Source: Streptomyces longisporoflavus (GTDB taxonomy: Bacteria > Actinomycetota > Actinomycetes > Streptomycetales > Streptomycetaceae). From it: a stretch of DNA of 64,000 nucleotides. The notes below the pieces were generated by a model, which saw nothing but the letters and a program-made list of their open reading frames with translations, was not told the DNA's origin and searched no databases. The stretch spans positions 186,001 through 250,000 of the forward strand of contig NZ_BMTR01000009.1 of assembly GCF_014649775.1 (NCBI RefSeq). The letters run 5' to 3'. The position numbers and the translations under genes are program-made. The stretch's first letter is position 1, and each line of letters starts with the position of its first letter. Positions 49,587-57,608 of this stretch are shown piece by piece.

Positions 49587-49601
49587 TGAGCAAGCGCTTA
49601 G
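49587..49601. promoter_or_regulatory. TetR operator before the MaoC gene (shared pair)
   Basis: TGAGCAAGCGCTTAG contains the 8-bp palindrome AAGCGCTT and is identical over 15 bases to the site upstream of the adjacent TetR gene. It lies 28-42 bp before the MaoC start. Confidence 0.75.
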
Positions 49602-49628
49602 TTCGATTACTTTGAGGAGGCCAGGGAC

Positions 49629-50093
49629 ATGGCAGAGCCGAGGATCTTCGCGTCGCCCGACGACCTGCGTGCCGGGGTCGGCGAGCAGCTCGGGCACAGC
49701 GATTGGCTGGAGGTCGACCAGAAGCGGATCGATCTGTTCGCCGACGCCACGGGCGACCACCAGTGGATCCACGTGGACGCGGAGAAGGCGGCCCGGGGTC
49801 CCTTCAAGACCACGATCGCGCACGGCTATCTGACGCTGTCGCTGCTGCCGAGCCTGGTGCCGCAGGTCATGCGGGTCGAGGGCATGAAGATGGGCGTCAA
49901 CTACGGCACCAACAAGGTCCGCTTCCCCTCTCCGGTGCCCGTGGGCTCCCGGCTGCGGGCGACCGCCGTGCTCACGGAGGTCGAGCAGACCAAGGACGGC
50001 GGCGTACAGATCACGGCCAAGGTCACCGTCGAGCGCGAGGGCGGCGACAAGCCCGCCTGCGTCGCGGAGTCGGTCTCCCGCTACTACTTCTGA
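49629..50093 (+). CDS. MaoC-family enoyl-CoA hydratase/dehydratase
   Basis: A 154-residue single hot-dog-fold protein. The hydratase-2 motif region is LFADATGDHQWIHVDAEKAARGPFKTTIAHGYLTLSLLP, with catalytic Asp and His (GDHQWIHVD), then MGVNYGTNKVRFPSPVPVGSRLRATAVL. It hydrates or dehydrates (R)-hydroxyacyl-CoA or enoyl-CoA. GAGGAGG is 6 nt before the ATG. It is controlled, on sequence evidence, by the TetR gene immediately downstream and convergent. Confidence 0.92.
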   Translation: MAEPRIFASPDDLRAGVGEQLGHSDWLEVDQKRIDLFADATGDHQWIHVDAEKAARGPFKTTIAHGYLTLSLLPSLVPQVMRVEGMKMGVNYGTNKVRFPSPVPVGSRLRATAVLTEVEQTKDGGVQITAKVTVEREGGDKPACVAESVSRYYF

Positions 50094-50119
50094 GCCGCCC
50101 CCGCGGGGGGCGGCGGGGC

Positions 50120-50749
50120 TCAGCCCCGCTGCCGGGCTCCCACCATGCGCAGCACGAGGTCGGCGTAGAGCGCGCCGACCTCGTCGGGCGTCCGCTGCCC
50201 CGCGACGTTGAACCAGCGGGCCACGTCGATGCAGAGCGAGAGCACGGCGAGCGTGGTGCCCGGCACGTCGGGAACGTCGAACTCCCCGGCCCGCACGCCT
50301 TCGTTGATCATGTCCCGCACGGTGGCGTCCGACTGGCGGCGCAGCGCGATGATCTCCGTACGGTGCTCCTCGCCGAGCGCGTCGAGCTCGTACTGGACCA
50401 CGCGCGCGGTGGTGTGGTGGTCGGCGTGCCAGCGGACGAAGGAGCGCACGGCGTCGGCGAGCCGCTCCGCCGCGCTGCCCGGGCCGTTCGCCGCGGTGCG
50501 CAGGACCCGCAGGGCCTTGTCGTGGCCGATCCTGCTGATGCGGTGGAGCAGCTCTTCCTTGGTCTTGTAGTGGATGTAGAGCGCCGCCGGGCTCATGCCG
50601 GCCCGGCCCGCGATGTCGCGGGTCGTCGTCGCGTGGTACCCGCGCTCGGCGAAGGCCTCGACGGCGGCGATCAGCAGCCGCCGCGCCGCATCAGGCGTGA
50701 CCTCGCCCCATGGCAGGTCCTCGCCCTCGGTCTTCTCCGCCGTGCTCAT
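50120..50749 (-). CDS. TetR-family regulator of MaoC (third TetR)
   Basis: A 209-residue TetR repressor. The HTH is RRLLIAAVEAFAERGYHATTTRDIAGRAGMSPAALYIHYKTKEELLHRIS (about residues 23-72), preceded by a short acidic tail; the C-terminal domain is helical (ARVVQYELDALGEEHRTEIIALRR, FNVAGQRTPDEVGALYADLVLRM). It resembles KstR-type and FadR-type acyl-CoA regulators. ATG 50749 follows GAAGGAG. It converges on MaoC, and a copy of its likely operator lies about 48 bp upstream of its own start. Confidence 0.9.
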   Translation of the reverse strand: MSTAEKTEGEDLPWGEVTPDAARRLLIAAVEAFAERGYHATTTRDIAGRAGMSPAALYIHYKTKEELLHRISRIGHDKALRVLRTAANGPGSAAERLADAVRSFVRWHADHHTTARVVQYELDALGEEHRTEIIALRRQSDATVRDMINEGVRAGEFDVPDVPGTTLAVLSLCIDVARWFNVAGQRTPDEVGALYADLVLRMVGARQRG

Positions 50750-50796
50750 CGTCCACGCTCCTTCCGCCCGTCGGGAGGACACCATACCCCTGACGG

Positions 50797-50811
50797 TGAG
50801 CAAGCGCTTAG
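50797..50811. promoter_or_regulatory. TetR operator before the third TetR gene (shared pair)
   Basis: TGAGCAAGCGCTTAG again, identical to the MaoC site 1.2 kb away. It lies between the TetR gene and the YiaA/B gene and would give autoregulation. Confidence 0.75.
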
Positions 50812-50819
50812 GACGCCGG

Positions 50820-51110
50820 TCAGGCCACCGGCTTGAACGGGTCGTGTTCGGCGAGAATCTTCTCCAGGCGGGCCTGGTCCACCCGGCTGACGATCTGCCC
50901 GGCCTCCTGCTTGTCCCTGATGACCTTGGCGAGGGTGAAGGCGGACGTCGTCAGGTACAGGACGGAAATGGCGAGGAAGGCGCGGATCCAGCCGCTGACG
51001 TCGAGGCTGTAGATGCCGATCGCCGTCGCGCCGAGCGCCACGGCGAACGACGCGATCGCCTGACCGTAGTAGGCGGTGCTGCTCTGCTGCTTGACCGGTG
51101 TCTCACTCAT
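50820..51110 (-). CDS. YiaA/YiaB-family inner membrane protein
   Basis: A 96-residue protein with two membrane helices (YYGQAIASFAVALGATAIGIYSLDV and IRAFLAISVLYLTTSAFTLAKVIRD), followed by a charged cytoplasmic tail. I recognise the YiaA/YiaB family, small envelope proteins of unknown function. It ends 9 bp from the TetR operator and is downstream of an ACAD gene on the same strand with a gap of about 90 bp. Confidence 0.8.
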   Translation of the reverse strand: MSETPVKQQSSTAYYGQAIASFAVALGATAIGIYSLDVSGWIRAFLAISVLYLTTSAFTLAKVIRDKQEAGQIVSRVDQARLEKILAEHDPFKPVA

Positions 51111-51197
51111 GGTCAGAGCTTCACCCGAGAGCGGCCACGCCACATCCGCCCCCGTACTCAGCTCGCGTACTCAGTTCCCGTACTCGGTTCCCGGTAC

Positions 51198-52349
51198 TCA
51201 GAACGCGGAGACCCCGGTCAGCGCCCGTCCGATGACCAGCTTCTGGATCTGGCTCGTGCCCTCGTAGAGGGTCATCACGCGCGCGTCGCGCAGCAGCTTG
51301 CCCGCGGGGTACTCGTCGATGTAGCCGTAGCCGCCGAAGACCTGGAGCGCGTTGTTGGCGGCGCGCACCGCCGCCTCGGAGGCGAACAGCTTGGCCTTGG
51401 AGGACTCCGTGGTGAAGGGCTGCCCGCGGTCGATGAGATCGGCGACCCGCCAGGTCAGGAGCCGGGCGGCGTCCACGTCCACCGCGATGTCGCTGATCAG
51501 CTCCTGCACCAGCTGGTGGCCCGCGATGGACTTGCCGAACTGCTCGCGCTCGCCCGCGTACGTCACCGCCGCGTCCAGGGCGGCCTGCGCGATGCCCACG
51601 CACCCGGCGGCCACCGACATCCGGCCCTTGGCCAGCGCCGACATGGCGACCGAGAAGCCCTTGCCCTCGGGGGCCATCATCGCCGACGCCGGAACGCGTA
51701 CGTCCTGGAGAACCAGCTCGGCGGTGGCCTGGCCGCGCAGGCCGAGCTTGCCGTGGATCGTGCGGCGACTCAGACCGGGGGTGTCGGTGGGCACGAGGAA
51801 GGCGGAGACGCCCTTGTGGCCGGGTGCGTCGTTGGTCCGCGCGAAGAGCAGCACGACGTCGGCCCAGGTGCCGTTCGTGATGAACATCTTGGAGCCGTTG
51901 ACGACGAAGTCGTCGCCGTCGCGCACGGCCTTCGTCGAGAGGTTCCCCGCGTCGGACCCGGTGCCCGGCTCGGTGAGCCCGAAGCACCCGACGAGCTCCC
52001 CGGCGGTGAGCCCGGGCAGCCACTGCCGCTTCTGCTCCTCGCTCCCCCAGGACGCGATGGTCTTGGCCACCAGACCGAGGGAGACCGACACGATGCCGCG
52101 CACGGACGAGTCGCCGCGCCCCAGCTCCTCGGTCACCAGGCAGTACGCGAGGTGGTCGCCGCCCGAGCCGCCGTACTCCTCGTCGATGGTCAGCCCGAGG
52201 AAGCCGACCTCGCCGAGCTTCTTCACGATCGAGCGGTCGACGCTCTCCGCGCGGTCCCACTCGACGACGTGCGGGGCGATCTCGCGGGCGACGAAGTCCT
52301 TGGCCAGCTGCCGGACGGCGGACTGCTCCTCGCTGAGCTCCAGGTTCAT
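51198..52349 (-). CDS. Acyl-CoA dehydrogenase
   Basis: A 383-residue acyl-CoA dehydrogenase of usual length. Marks are CFGLTEPGTGSDAGNLSTKAVRDGDDFVVNGSKMFITNGTWAD (FAD/substrate), HGKLGLRGQATAELVLQDVRVP, AAVTYAGEREQFGKSIAGHQLVQELISDIAVDVDAARLL and QVFGGYGYIDEYPAGKLLRDARVMTLYEGTSQIQKLVIGRAL. The catalytic Glu is the one in YEGTSQIQ, the short-chain position. ATG 52349 has GAGGTG upstream. It is divergent from the fourth TetR; the AAAyTA-N7-TAGTTT operator sits between. Confidence 0.93.
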   Translation of the reverse strand: MNLELSEEQSAVRQLAKDFVAREIAPHVVEWDRAESVDRSIVKKLGEVGFLGLTIDEEYGGSGGDHLAYCLVTEELGRGDSSVRGIVSVSLGLVAKTIASWGSEEQKRQWLPGLTAGELVGCFGLTEPGTGSDAGNLSTKAVRDGDDFVVNGSKMFITNGTWADVVLLFARTNDAPGHKGVSAFLVPTDTPGLSRRTIHGKLGLRGQATAELVLQDVRVPASAMMAPEGKGFSVAMSALAKGRMSVAAGCVGIAQAALDAAVTYAGEREQFGKSIAGHQLVQELISDIAVDVDAARLLTWRVADLIDRGQPFTTESSKAKLFASEAAVRAANNALQVFGGYGYIDEYPAGKLLRDARVMTLYEGTSQIQKLVIGRALTGVSAF

Positions 52350-52388
52350 CGGGGGCACCTCTTCGGATCGACTCGGGGGACCGGATTT

Positions 52389-52407
52389 AAATTAGCACTG
52401 CTAGTTT
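52389..52407. promoter_or_regulatory. TetR operator between ACAD and TetR (pair 3, site A)
   Basis: AAATTAGCACTGCTAGTTT, a near-palindrome AAAyTA-N7-TAGTTT, matches the site before the aldehyde dehydrogenase at 16 of 19 positions. It covers the -35 region of the leaderless TetR promoter. Confidence 0.72.
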
Positions 52408-52420
52408 CTTGCGGCAGCCC

Positions 52421-52426
52421 TACTAT
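52421..52426 (+). promoter_or_regulatory. -10 box of a leaderless TetR transcript
   Basis: TACTAT is followed by 7 nt and then the ATG at 52434. The spacing marks that ATG, not the one at 52425, as the start and implies no 5' leader. Confidence 0.55.
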
Positions 52427-52433
52427 GTGCCGC

Positions 52434-53084
52434 ATGGCCCGACCGCGCAAGCCCCTCCTCAGCAGAGATCGCATCGTCGAGACGGCGCGCGCGCTCGTGG
52501 ACGCCGAGGGCCTCGCCGCCGTCTCGACGCGCCGCCTCGCCGCCGAGCTCGGGGTCAGCGGACCCTCGCTCTACAACCACTTCCACACCAAGGACGAGAT
52601 CCTGGAAGCGGTCGCGGACTCGGTGAGCGCGCAGGTCGATCTGTCGATGTTCGACGCGGACGACGAGCGCGACTGGCGGACGGCGCTGCACGACTGGGCC
52701 GTCTCCTACCGCGCCGCGCTCACACTGCACCCCAACATCGTTCCGGTGCTCGCGAGCGGACCCGGCCGCCGCCCGGCCGGCCTCCGGCTCGCGGACGCGG
52801 TGTTCGGGGCGATGGTGGACGCGGGCTGGCCCGCCGCGCAGGCCACCTCGATCGGCGCGCTGATGCGCTACTTCATCATGGGCTCGGCGCTCGGCTCCTT
52901 CGCCGGCGGCTTCGTGGACGACGAGGCGGCGTACGACCCCGCGGACTACCCGCACCTGGGCCAGGCCCACCTGCTCGCCGAGCGCCAGCAGGAGATCGAC
53001 GAGCGGGCTTTCGAGGCGGGCCTGCGGGCGCTGCTCGACGGGCTCGCGCTCCAGTACGAGCAGGTGGCCGCCGTCAGCGGATGA
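52434..53084 (+). CDS. TetR-family regulator (fourth TetR)
   Basis: A 216-residue TetR repressor. The HTH is SRDRIVETARALVDAEGLAAVSTRRLAAELGVSGPSLYNHFHTKDEILEAVADS (residues 10-63), in the TetR/TetR_C_1-like style; the C-terminal domain includes ALMRYFIMGSALGSFAGGFVDDEAAYDP. It is divergent from the ACAD gene and has a twin of its likely operator 6.7 kb away at the aldehyde dehydrogenase, so I infer that it controls both. The start is set by the leaderless promoter spacing. Confidence 0.9.
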   Translation: MARPRKPLLSRDRIVETARALVDAEGLAAVSTRRLAAELGVSGPSLYNHFHTKDEILEAVADSVSAQVDLSMFDADDERDWRTALHDWAVSYRAALTLHPNIVPVLASGPGRRPAGLRLADAVFGAMVDAGWPAAQATSIGALMRYFIMGSALGSFAGGFVDDEAAYDPADYPHLGQAHLLAERQQEIDERAFEAGLRALLDGLALQYEQVAAVSG

Positions 53085-53127
53085 CGGTTCGGCGCCGGCC
53101 GAACGGTCCACGGCGCATGCTTGACCC

Positions 53128-53832
53128 ATGACGGACCCCGCAACGCCCCGCCTCGCCGCGCTCGCCGGGCTCATCGCCGACGAGACGCGCGCCGCCTGCC
53201 TGCTCGCGCTGCTCGACGGCCGGGCCTGGACCGCGGGCGAGCTCGCGCGGCACGCGGGGGTCGCCGCGTCCACGCTGAGCGAGCACCTGGGGAAGCTGGT
53301 CGCGGGCGGACTGCTCGCCGAGGAGCGCCAGGGTCGGCACCGCTACGTCCGCCTCGCCGACGCACGCGTCGCACAGTTGGTGGAGGATCTGACCGCGTAC
53401 GTACGGCAGGACGGGACCGCGCCCCGGCCGCCGCGCACGCTGCGGGAGGCCGGGGCGCGAGGGGCGATGGCGCGGGGCCGCACCTGTTACGACCATCTGG
53501 CGGGGCGTCTGGGGATCACGATCACCCTGGCGATGACGGAGCACGGGCTGCTGCGGCAGGACGCGGGGTTCGCCCTGACCGACGAAGGGATCGGCTGGTT
53601 CGGGGAGTTGGGCATCGGCCTCGAGCGCTCCGGCAGGCGCCCGCTGGCCCGCGCCTGCCTCGACTGGACGGAGCGCAGGCCGCATCTGGCGGGGGTCGCG
53701 GGCGCGGCGCTGTGCCGGCACGCGCTGAAGACCGGCTGGTGCGTGCGGATCGGTTCGGAGCGGGCGGTGAAGGTGACGCCGCTGGGCGCGCGGGCCCTGG
53801 AGACGCACCTCGGTATCGCCGCGCCCCAGTAA
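53128..53832 (+). CDS. ArsR-family winged-helix regulator with C-terminal extension
   Basis: A 234-residue regulator, about twice the usual ArsR length. The winged helix is ALAGLIADETRAACLLALLDGRAWTAGELARHAGVAASTLSEHLGKLVAGGLLAEERQGRHRYVRLAD. The C-terminal part (YDHLAGRLGITITLAMTEHGLL, ARACLDWTERRPHLAGVAGAALCRHAL) is a conserved extension of unknown ligand. The usual metal-binding ELCVC motif on helix 3 is absent. It is 43 bp downstream of the TetR gene and 60 bp upstream of the urea transporter, but control of either is unproven. Confidence 0.88.
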   Translation: MTDPATPRLAALAGLIADETRAACLLALLDGRAWTAGELARHAGVAASTLSEHLGKLVAGGLLAEERQGRHRYVRLADARVAQLVEDLTAYVRQDGTAPRPPRTLREAGARGAMARGRTCYDHLAGRLGITITLAMTEHGLLRQDAGFALTDEGIGWFGELGIGLERSGRRPLARACLDWTERRPHLAGVAGAALCRHALKTGWCVRIGSERAVKVTPLGARALETHLGIAAPQ

Positions 53833-53892
53833 CTAGATGTAAGGTGCATCCGTCTTGCCGGGCGCAACATGGACGTAACACGGGAGTGAGCC

Positions 53893-54957
53893 GTGCGGCA
53901 CTCAACGGATGCCAGAGCACTGCCTTTCGGAGCCAGGGGGATGCCCGCCGCGCGGTCCTTCGCCGCTCACGTCCTGCGCGGCCAGGCCCAGGTCACTTTC
54001 CTGCCCAGCACGGCAGCGGGCGCCGTCTTCTGCGTGGCGCTCTTCGCCGCGGGCTGGGAGTACGGCCTGTACGGGCTCGCGGGCACGGCGGTCGGCACGG
54101 CCACCGCTCGACTGCTCGGGGCGCCGGGCGACCGCGTCGCGACCGGGCTCGAAGGCTTCAACGCCTGCCTCACCGCCCTGTGTTTCGCGGTGTTCCTGGG
54201 CGCCGGGCACCTGTCCACGGCCGCGCTCGCCCTCGCGGGCTGCGTGGTGGTCACGGTCGTGACGGCGGCGGCGGTCAATCTCCTTGCCGTCTGGGACCTG
54301 CCCTCGCTCACCCTGCCGTACTGCCTGCTCGCGAGCGCGACGACCATCGCCGCACCCGGCTTCGAGCGCGTCTGGCACCACGGGGACGCGCTCGCCGCGC
54401 TGACGCGCGCGGCGACGGGCCCGACCTCGCTCCAACCCGCCGACCTGGCACGGGCGTTCTTCGCCGACTTCGCGCAGATCTTCTTCATGCCGCAGTGGTA
54501 CGTGGGCGCGGTGCTGCTCGCCGGTCTCTTCGTCGCGAGCCGCCGCGCGGGGGCCGTGGCGTGCCTCGGCAGCGCGGTCGGGATCGGTACGGCGTGGGCG
54601 CTCGGGGCGCCCGCGGCGCAGATCGCGGACGGCACCATGGGATACAACTCGGTGCTCGTCGCGCTGGCGCTGTGCGGGGTCTTCCTTCCGGCGCGGGGTG
54701 CGACGCTCGTGTACGCGACTGCGGGCGCCGCCACGGCCACCGCCGTCAGTTCGGCCATGTCGGCGCTGCTCGCACCCTCCGGCGGGCACACGTTCACCTG
54801 GCCGTTCGTCCTGACGACGCTCGCGTTCCTGGCGGCGGCCAAGTCCTTCTCTCGGCTGCGTACGACGGCTCCGGCGCCGTCGGAGGAGACGGCGCCGGAC
54901 GTGTCGTTCCCGACCGGTCACGTCAGCGGGAACGCGCCCGCTCCGCAAGCACCTTGA
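53893..54957 (+). CDS. Urea transporter (UT family)
   Basis: A 354-residue membrane protein with about ten helices. It matches UT channels: ATGLEGFNACLTALCFAVFLGAG and GYNSVLVALALCGVFLP are the two inverted repeats of the urea pore, each with LxxLPY-like motifs (LPSLTLPYCLLA). UT proteins let urea pass downhill. No urease genes are in view. The GTG at 53893 has GGAG upstream; an ATG at 53941 is an alternative. Its last 35 bp overlap the convergent MHS transporter gene tail to tail. Confidence 0.82.
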   Translation: MRHSTDARALPFGARGMPAARSFAAHVLRGQAQVTFLPSTAAGAVFCVALFAAGWEYGLYGLAGTAVGTATARLLGAPGDRVATGLEGFNACLTALCFAVFLGAGHLSTAALALAGCVVVTVVTAAAVNLLAVWDLPSLTLPYCLLASATTIAAPGFERVWHHGDALAALTRAATGPTSLQPADLARAFFADFAQIFFMPQWYVGAVLLAGLFVASRRAGAVACLGSAVGIGTAWALGAPAAQIADGTMGYNSVLVALALCGVFLPARGATLVYATAGAATATAVSSAMSALLAPSGGHTFTWPFVLTTLAFLAAAKSFSRLRTTAPAPSEETAPDVSFPTGHVSGNAPAPQAP

Positions 54958-56281
54958 TGGAAATCAGGGCGATCACCGCGAGCCCGATGATGTACGCGGA
55001 GACCGCCATCGAGGTGCCCGTCGCCTCCAGGAGCAGCACCATCACGAACGGCGCGAGCCCGCCGCCGAACACGGCCGCGATCTGGTAGCCGAGCGAGGCT
55101 CCCGTGTAGCGCATCTCGGCCGTGAACAACTCGGCGAACAGCGCGGCCTGCGGCCCGTACATGACGCTGAGGAAACAGCTGGTGACGAACGTGCCGACCG
55201 CCAGCCACAGCAGCGAACCGGTGTCGATGAGCAGGAACATCGGCACGGCCCAGACCGCGAGCCCCGCGGCACCGATCGCGTAGATCCGCAGCCGTCCGAT
55301 GCGGTCGGAGAGCGCGGCGGACGCGGGGATCAGGGCGAGCTGGGTGAGACTGACGCAGAGGGAGACGGTGAGGACCGCGCTGCGTTTCATGTCCAGTTCG
55401 CGGGTGGTGTAGTCGAGGACGCCGGTGATGATGATGTAGAAGGTCGCGGTGTTCACGGCGAAGGATCCGCCGGCCAGGAAGACCGTGCCGAGGTGGTGGC
55501 GCAGGATGGTGCGCAGGGGCGAGTTGCCCCCTTCACCGCCCGCGGCCTTGTGGCTCTTCTCCTTCTCGGCGAGCGCCCGCTCCGCCTCGCGGAACTCCGG
55601 CGTCTCCTCCACGCGCGTGTGGATGTACCAGGCGAGTACGAGCACGAGGAGTCCGACCATGAAGGGGACCCGCCACCCCCACGACTCGAAGGTGCTCTCG
55701 CTGGTGACGGCGCCGGCGACCAGGAAGACGGTGTTGGCGGTCACCACACCGATGGGGACGCCCAGTTGGACCAGGCTGCCGTAGAGGCCGCGCTTGCCCT
55801 CGGGGGCGTACTCGGTGGCCATCAGCATGGCCCCGCCCCACTGCGCGCCGACCGCGATGCCCTGGAGCACGCGCAGGGCGACGAGCAGGACGGGCGCGGC
55901 GATGCCGACCGTGTCGTACGTGGGGAGCAGGCCGATGCCGGTGGTGGAGAGGCCCATCAGGGTCAGCGCGAGGACCAGCATGGGCTTGCGGCCGCGCTTG
56001 TCGCCGAGGTGGCCCGCGATGATGCCGCCGACGGGGCGGGCCAGGAAGCCGACCGCGAACGTGGCGAACGCGGCCAGGACTCCGGCGGACGAGCTGCCGG
56101 AGGGGAAGTACAGGTCGCCCAGGACGAGGGCGGCAGCGATGCCGAAGACGAAGTAGTCGTACCACTCGACGGCAGAGGCGAGAGCGGCGGCGGTGGCCAC
56201 CTTGCGGCGGTGGGGGTCCGCCGGTGCTTGAGCAGGAGCGGGAGCGGAGAGGGGGGACGTGGAGGTCGGTGCGGGGTCCAT
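54923..56281 (-). CDS. MHS-family major facilitator transporter
   Basis: A 452-residue, 12-helix MHS transporter. Signatures: ALASAVEWYDYFVFGIAAALVLG (TM1), GHLGDKRGRKPMLVLALTLMG (loop 2-3), RVLQGIAVGAQWGGAMLMATEYAPEGKRG (TM4), and YGPQAALFAELFTAEMRYTGASLGYQIAAVFGGG (TM9-10). A 25-residue Pro/Ala-rich N-terminal tail precedes TM1. It imports organic acids or related solutes. ATG 56281 has GGAGTG 8 nt upstream. A TACCGACCGGT-type palindrome lies about 65-80 bp upstream of the start. Confidence 0.92.
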   Translation of the reverse strand: MDPAPTSTSPLSAPAPAQAPADPHRRKVATAAALASAVEWYDYFVFGIAAALVLGDLYFPSGSSSAGVLAAFATFAVGFLARPVGGIIAGHLGDKRGRKPMLVLALTLMGLSTTGIGLLPTYDTVGIAAPVLLVALRVLQGIAVGAQWGGAMLMATEYAPEGKRGLYGSLVQLGVPIGVVTANTVFLVAGAVTSESTFESWGWRVPFMVGLLVLVLAWYIHTRVEETPEFREAERALAEKEKSHKAAGGEGGNSPLRTILRHHLGTVFLAGGSFAVNTATFYIIITGVLDYTTRELDMKRSAVLTVSLCVSLTQLALIPASAALSDRIGRLRIYAIGAAGLAVWAVPMFLLIDTGSLLWLAVGTFVTSCFLSVMYGPQAALFAELFTAEMRYTGASLGYQIAAVFGGGLAPFVMVLLLEATGTSMAVSAYIIGLAVIALISIKVLAERARSR

Positions 56282-56345
56282 GGGGGTGCACACTCCGGTG
56301 GGTCCGGGGACGGGACAGGGGGTGGGCGTGTGATTCCAGGGACCG

Positions 56346-56361
56346 TACCGACCGGTGGGTA
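56346..56361. promoter_or_regulatory. Palindromic operator before the MHS transporter
   Basis: TACCGACCGGTGGGTA is a near-perfect 16-bp palindrome (one mismatched pair) of the TetR-site type, 65-80 bp upstream of the MHS start. It resembles, but is not identical to, the ATACCGACTGGTCGG site at 31.7 kb. Confidence 0.6.
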
Positions 56362-56380
56362 TGTGGTCAACGGTTTGCAC

Positions 56381-56450
56381 GGGCGCGGGGGCCTTGCGTG
56401 CCGTCATCACCGGCTCCGCCGAGTTCGTCCTCAAACGCCGGACGGGCTGA
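56381..56450 (+). repeat. Dispersed intergenic repeat, copy 2
   Basis: Matches copy 1 from GGCGCGGGGGCCTTG through CACCGGCTCCGCCGAGTTCG to CTCAAACGCCGGACGGGCTGA. It lies between the ADH stop and the MHS promoter. Confidence 0.82.
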
Positions 56451-56466
56451 ACCTCTCAGCCCGTCC
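56440..56466. terminator. Terminator downstream of the Zn alcohol dehydrogenase
   Basis: GGACGGGCTGA and TCAGCCCGTCC form a perfect 11-bp stem around ACCTC, 15 bp after the alcohol dehydrogenase stop. One arm is the end of dispersed repeat copy 2. Confidence 0.78.
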
Positions 56467-56480
56467 CGTGTCTTCGGAGG

Positions 56481-57563
56481 CTAGAACACCACCAGCGCCC
56501 GGCCCCCCTTACCCGCGATCATGTTCTCGAAGGCCGCCGGGATTCCTTCCAGCGCGATCTGATCGGTCACCAGGCCGCTCAGGTCGAAGCGCCCCGCGCG
56601 AATGTGCTCCGCCAGAACCGGCAGGTCCACCGCCGGGTCGGAGTTGCCGTACACGCACCCGGAAAGCGTCCGGCCCCAGTGGAAGATCTCCAGGGCGTGG
56701 AAGCTGACCTGCTGGTCCTTGCCGCCGATGCCGACCACCGTCGTACGCCCGCCACGCCGCGTGGACTCCCAGGCCGCACGGATGGTCACCGCGCGCCCCA
56801 CGCACTCCACCGCCGCGTCCACGCCGTGCCCGCCGGTCAGCTTGCGGATGTCCTTGGGCGTCTTCTCGGAGGCGACCACGTACTCCGTGGCCCCCGCGGA
56901 ACGCGCCAACTCCTCCTTCTCCGGGGACACGTCGACCGCGATGATCTGCGAGGCCCCCGCGATCCGCGCCGCCTGGAGCGTCGCGAGGCCCACACCCCCG
57001 ACCCCGAAGACCGCCACCGTCTCGCCCTCGCGGACCTGCGCGGAGTGATGGACGGCGCCGTACCCGGTGAGCACGGCGCAGCCCAGGAGCGCGGCGTCCG
57101 TGAGGGGGATGCCGGCCGGGGCGGGCAGCACGCAGTTGCCCGCGACCACCGTCTCCTCGGCGAACGCGGCGACGTTCAGGCCGGGGTGCAGGTCCGCGCC
57201 GTCCGAGGCGCGGTGAGCGTACACGTCGGCGGCACCGGCGAGGGCGTTCACGCACAGCCACACCTCACCCAGCGAGCAGGGGTGGCAATCCCCGCAGGAC
57301 GGTGCCCAGTTGAGCACCACCTCGTCACCCGGCGCGACGTGCGTGACCCCCTCGCCGACGGACACCACGGTCCCCGCGCCCTCGTGCCCGAGCACGGCGG
57401 GCACGGGCAACCGCATCGTGCCGTTGGTCAAGGACAGGTCGGAGTGGCAGACCCCGGCGGCGGCGAGACGCACCCGCACCCGGCCGGGGCCCGGCTCGGG
57501 CAGGTCGATCTCGGTGATCTCCAGAGGAGAGCCGACGGCGGGCAGAACAGCGGCGCGGACCAC
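56481..57563 (-). CDS. Zinc-dependent alcohol dehydrogenase
   Basis: A 360-residue class III/Zn MDR alcohol dehydrogenase. Catalytic zinc ligands: Cys in AAGVCHSDLSL, His-Glu in VLGHEGAGTVV and a third Cys in LLGCAVLTGYGAV. The structural zinc lobe is CGDCHPCSLGEVWLC. The NAD motif is VFGVGGVGLATLQAARIAGASQIIAVDVSPEK with acidic Asp for NAD. It oxidises alcohols to aldehydes (or the reverse). GTG 57563 has AAGGAG 7 nt before it. It is 45 bp downstream of the aldehyde dehydrogenase on the same strand, so the pair forms an operon for alcohol-aldehyde-acid conversion. Confidence 0.93.
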   Translation of the reverse strand: MVRAAVLPAVGSPLEITEIDLPEPGPGRVRVRLAAAGVCHSDLSLTNGTMRLPVPAVLGHEGAGTVVSVGEGVTHVAPGDEVVLNWAPSCGDCHPCSLGEVWLCVNALAGAADVYAHRASDGADLHPGLNVAAFAEETVVAGNCVLPAPAGIPLTDAALLGCAVLTGYGAVHHSAQVREGETVAVFGVGGVGLATLQAARIAGASQIIAVDVSPEKEELARSAGATEYVVASEKTPKDIRKLTGGHGVDAAVECVGRAVTIRAAWESTRRGGRTTVVGIGGKDQQVSFHALEIFHWGRTLSGCVYGNSDPAVDLPVLAEHIRAGRFDLSGLVTDQIALEGIPAAFENMIAGKGGRALVVF

Positions 57564-57608
57564 GGTGACGTACTCCTTCGGGGCGGGCACAGAGTGCCGG
57601 CGGAGGGT

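Noticed and set aside
50595..52433. Long plus-strand frame running into the fourth TetR
   Set aside because: It is antisense to the YiaA/B and ACAD genes, whose motifs are unambiguous; the TetR homology begins only at 52434.
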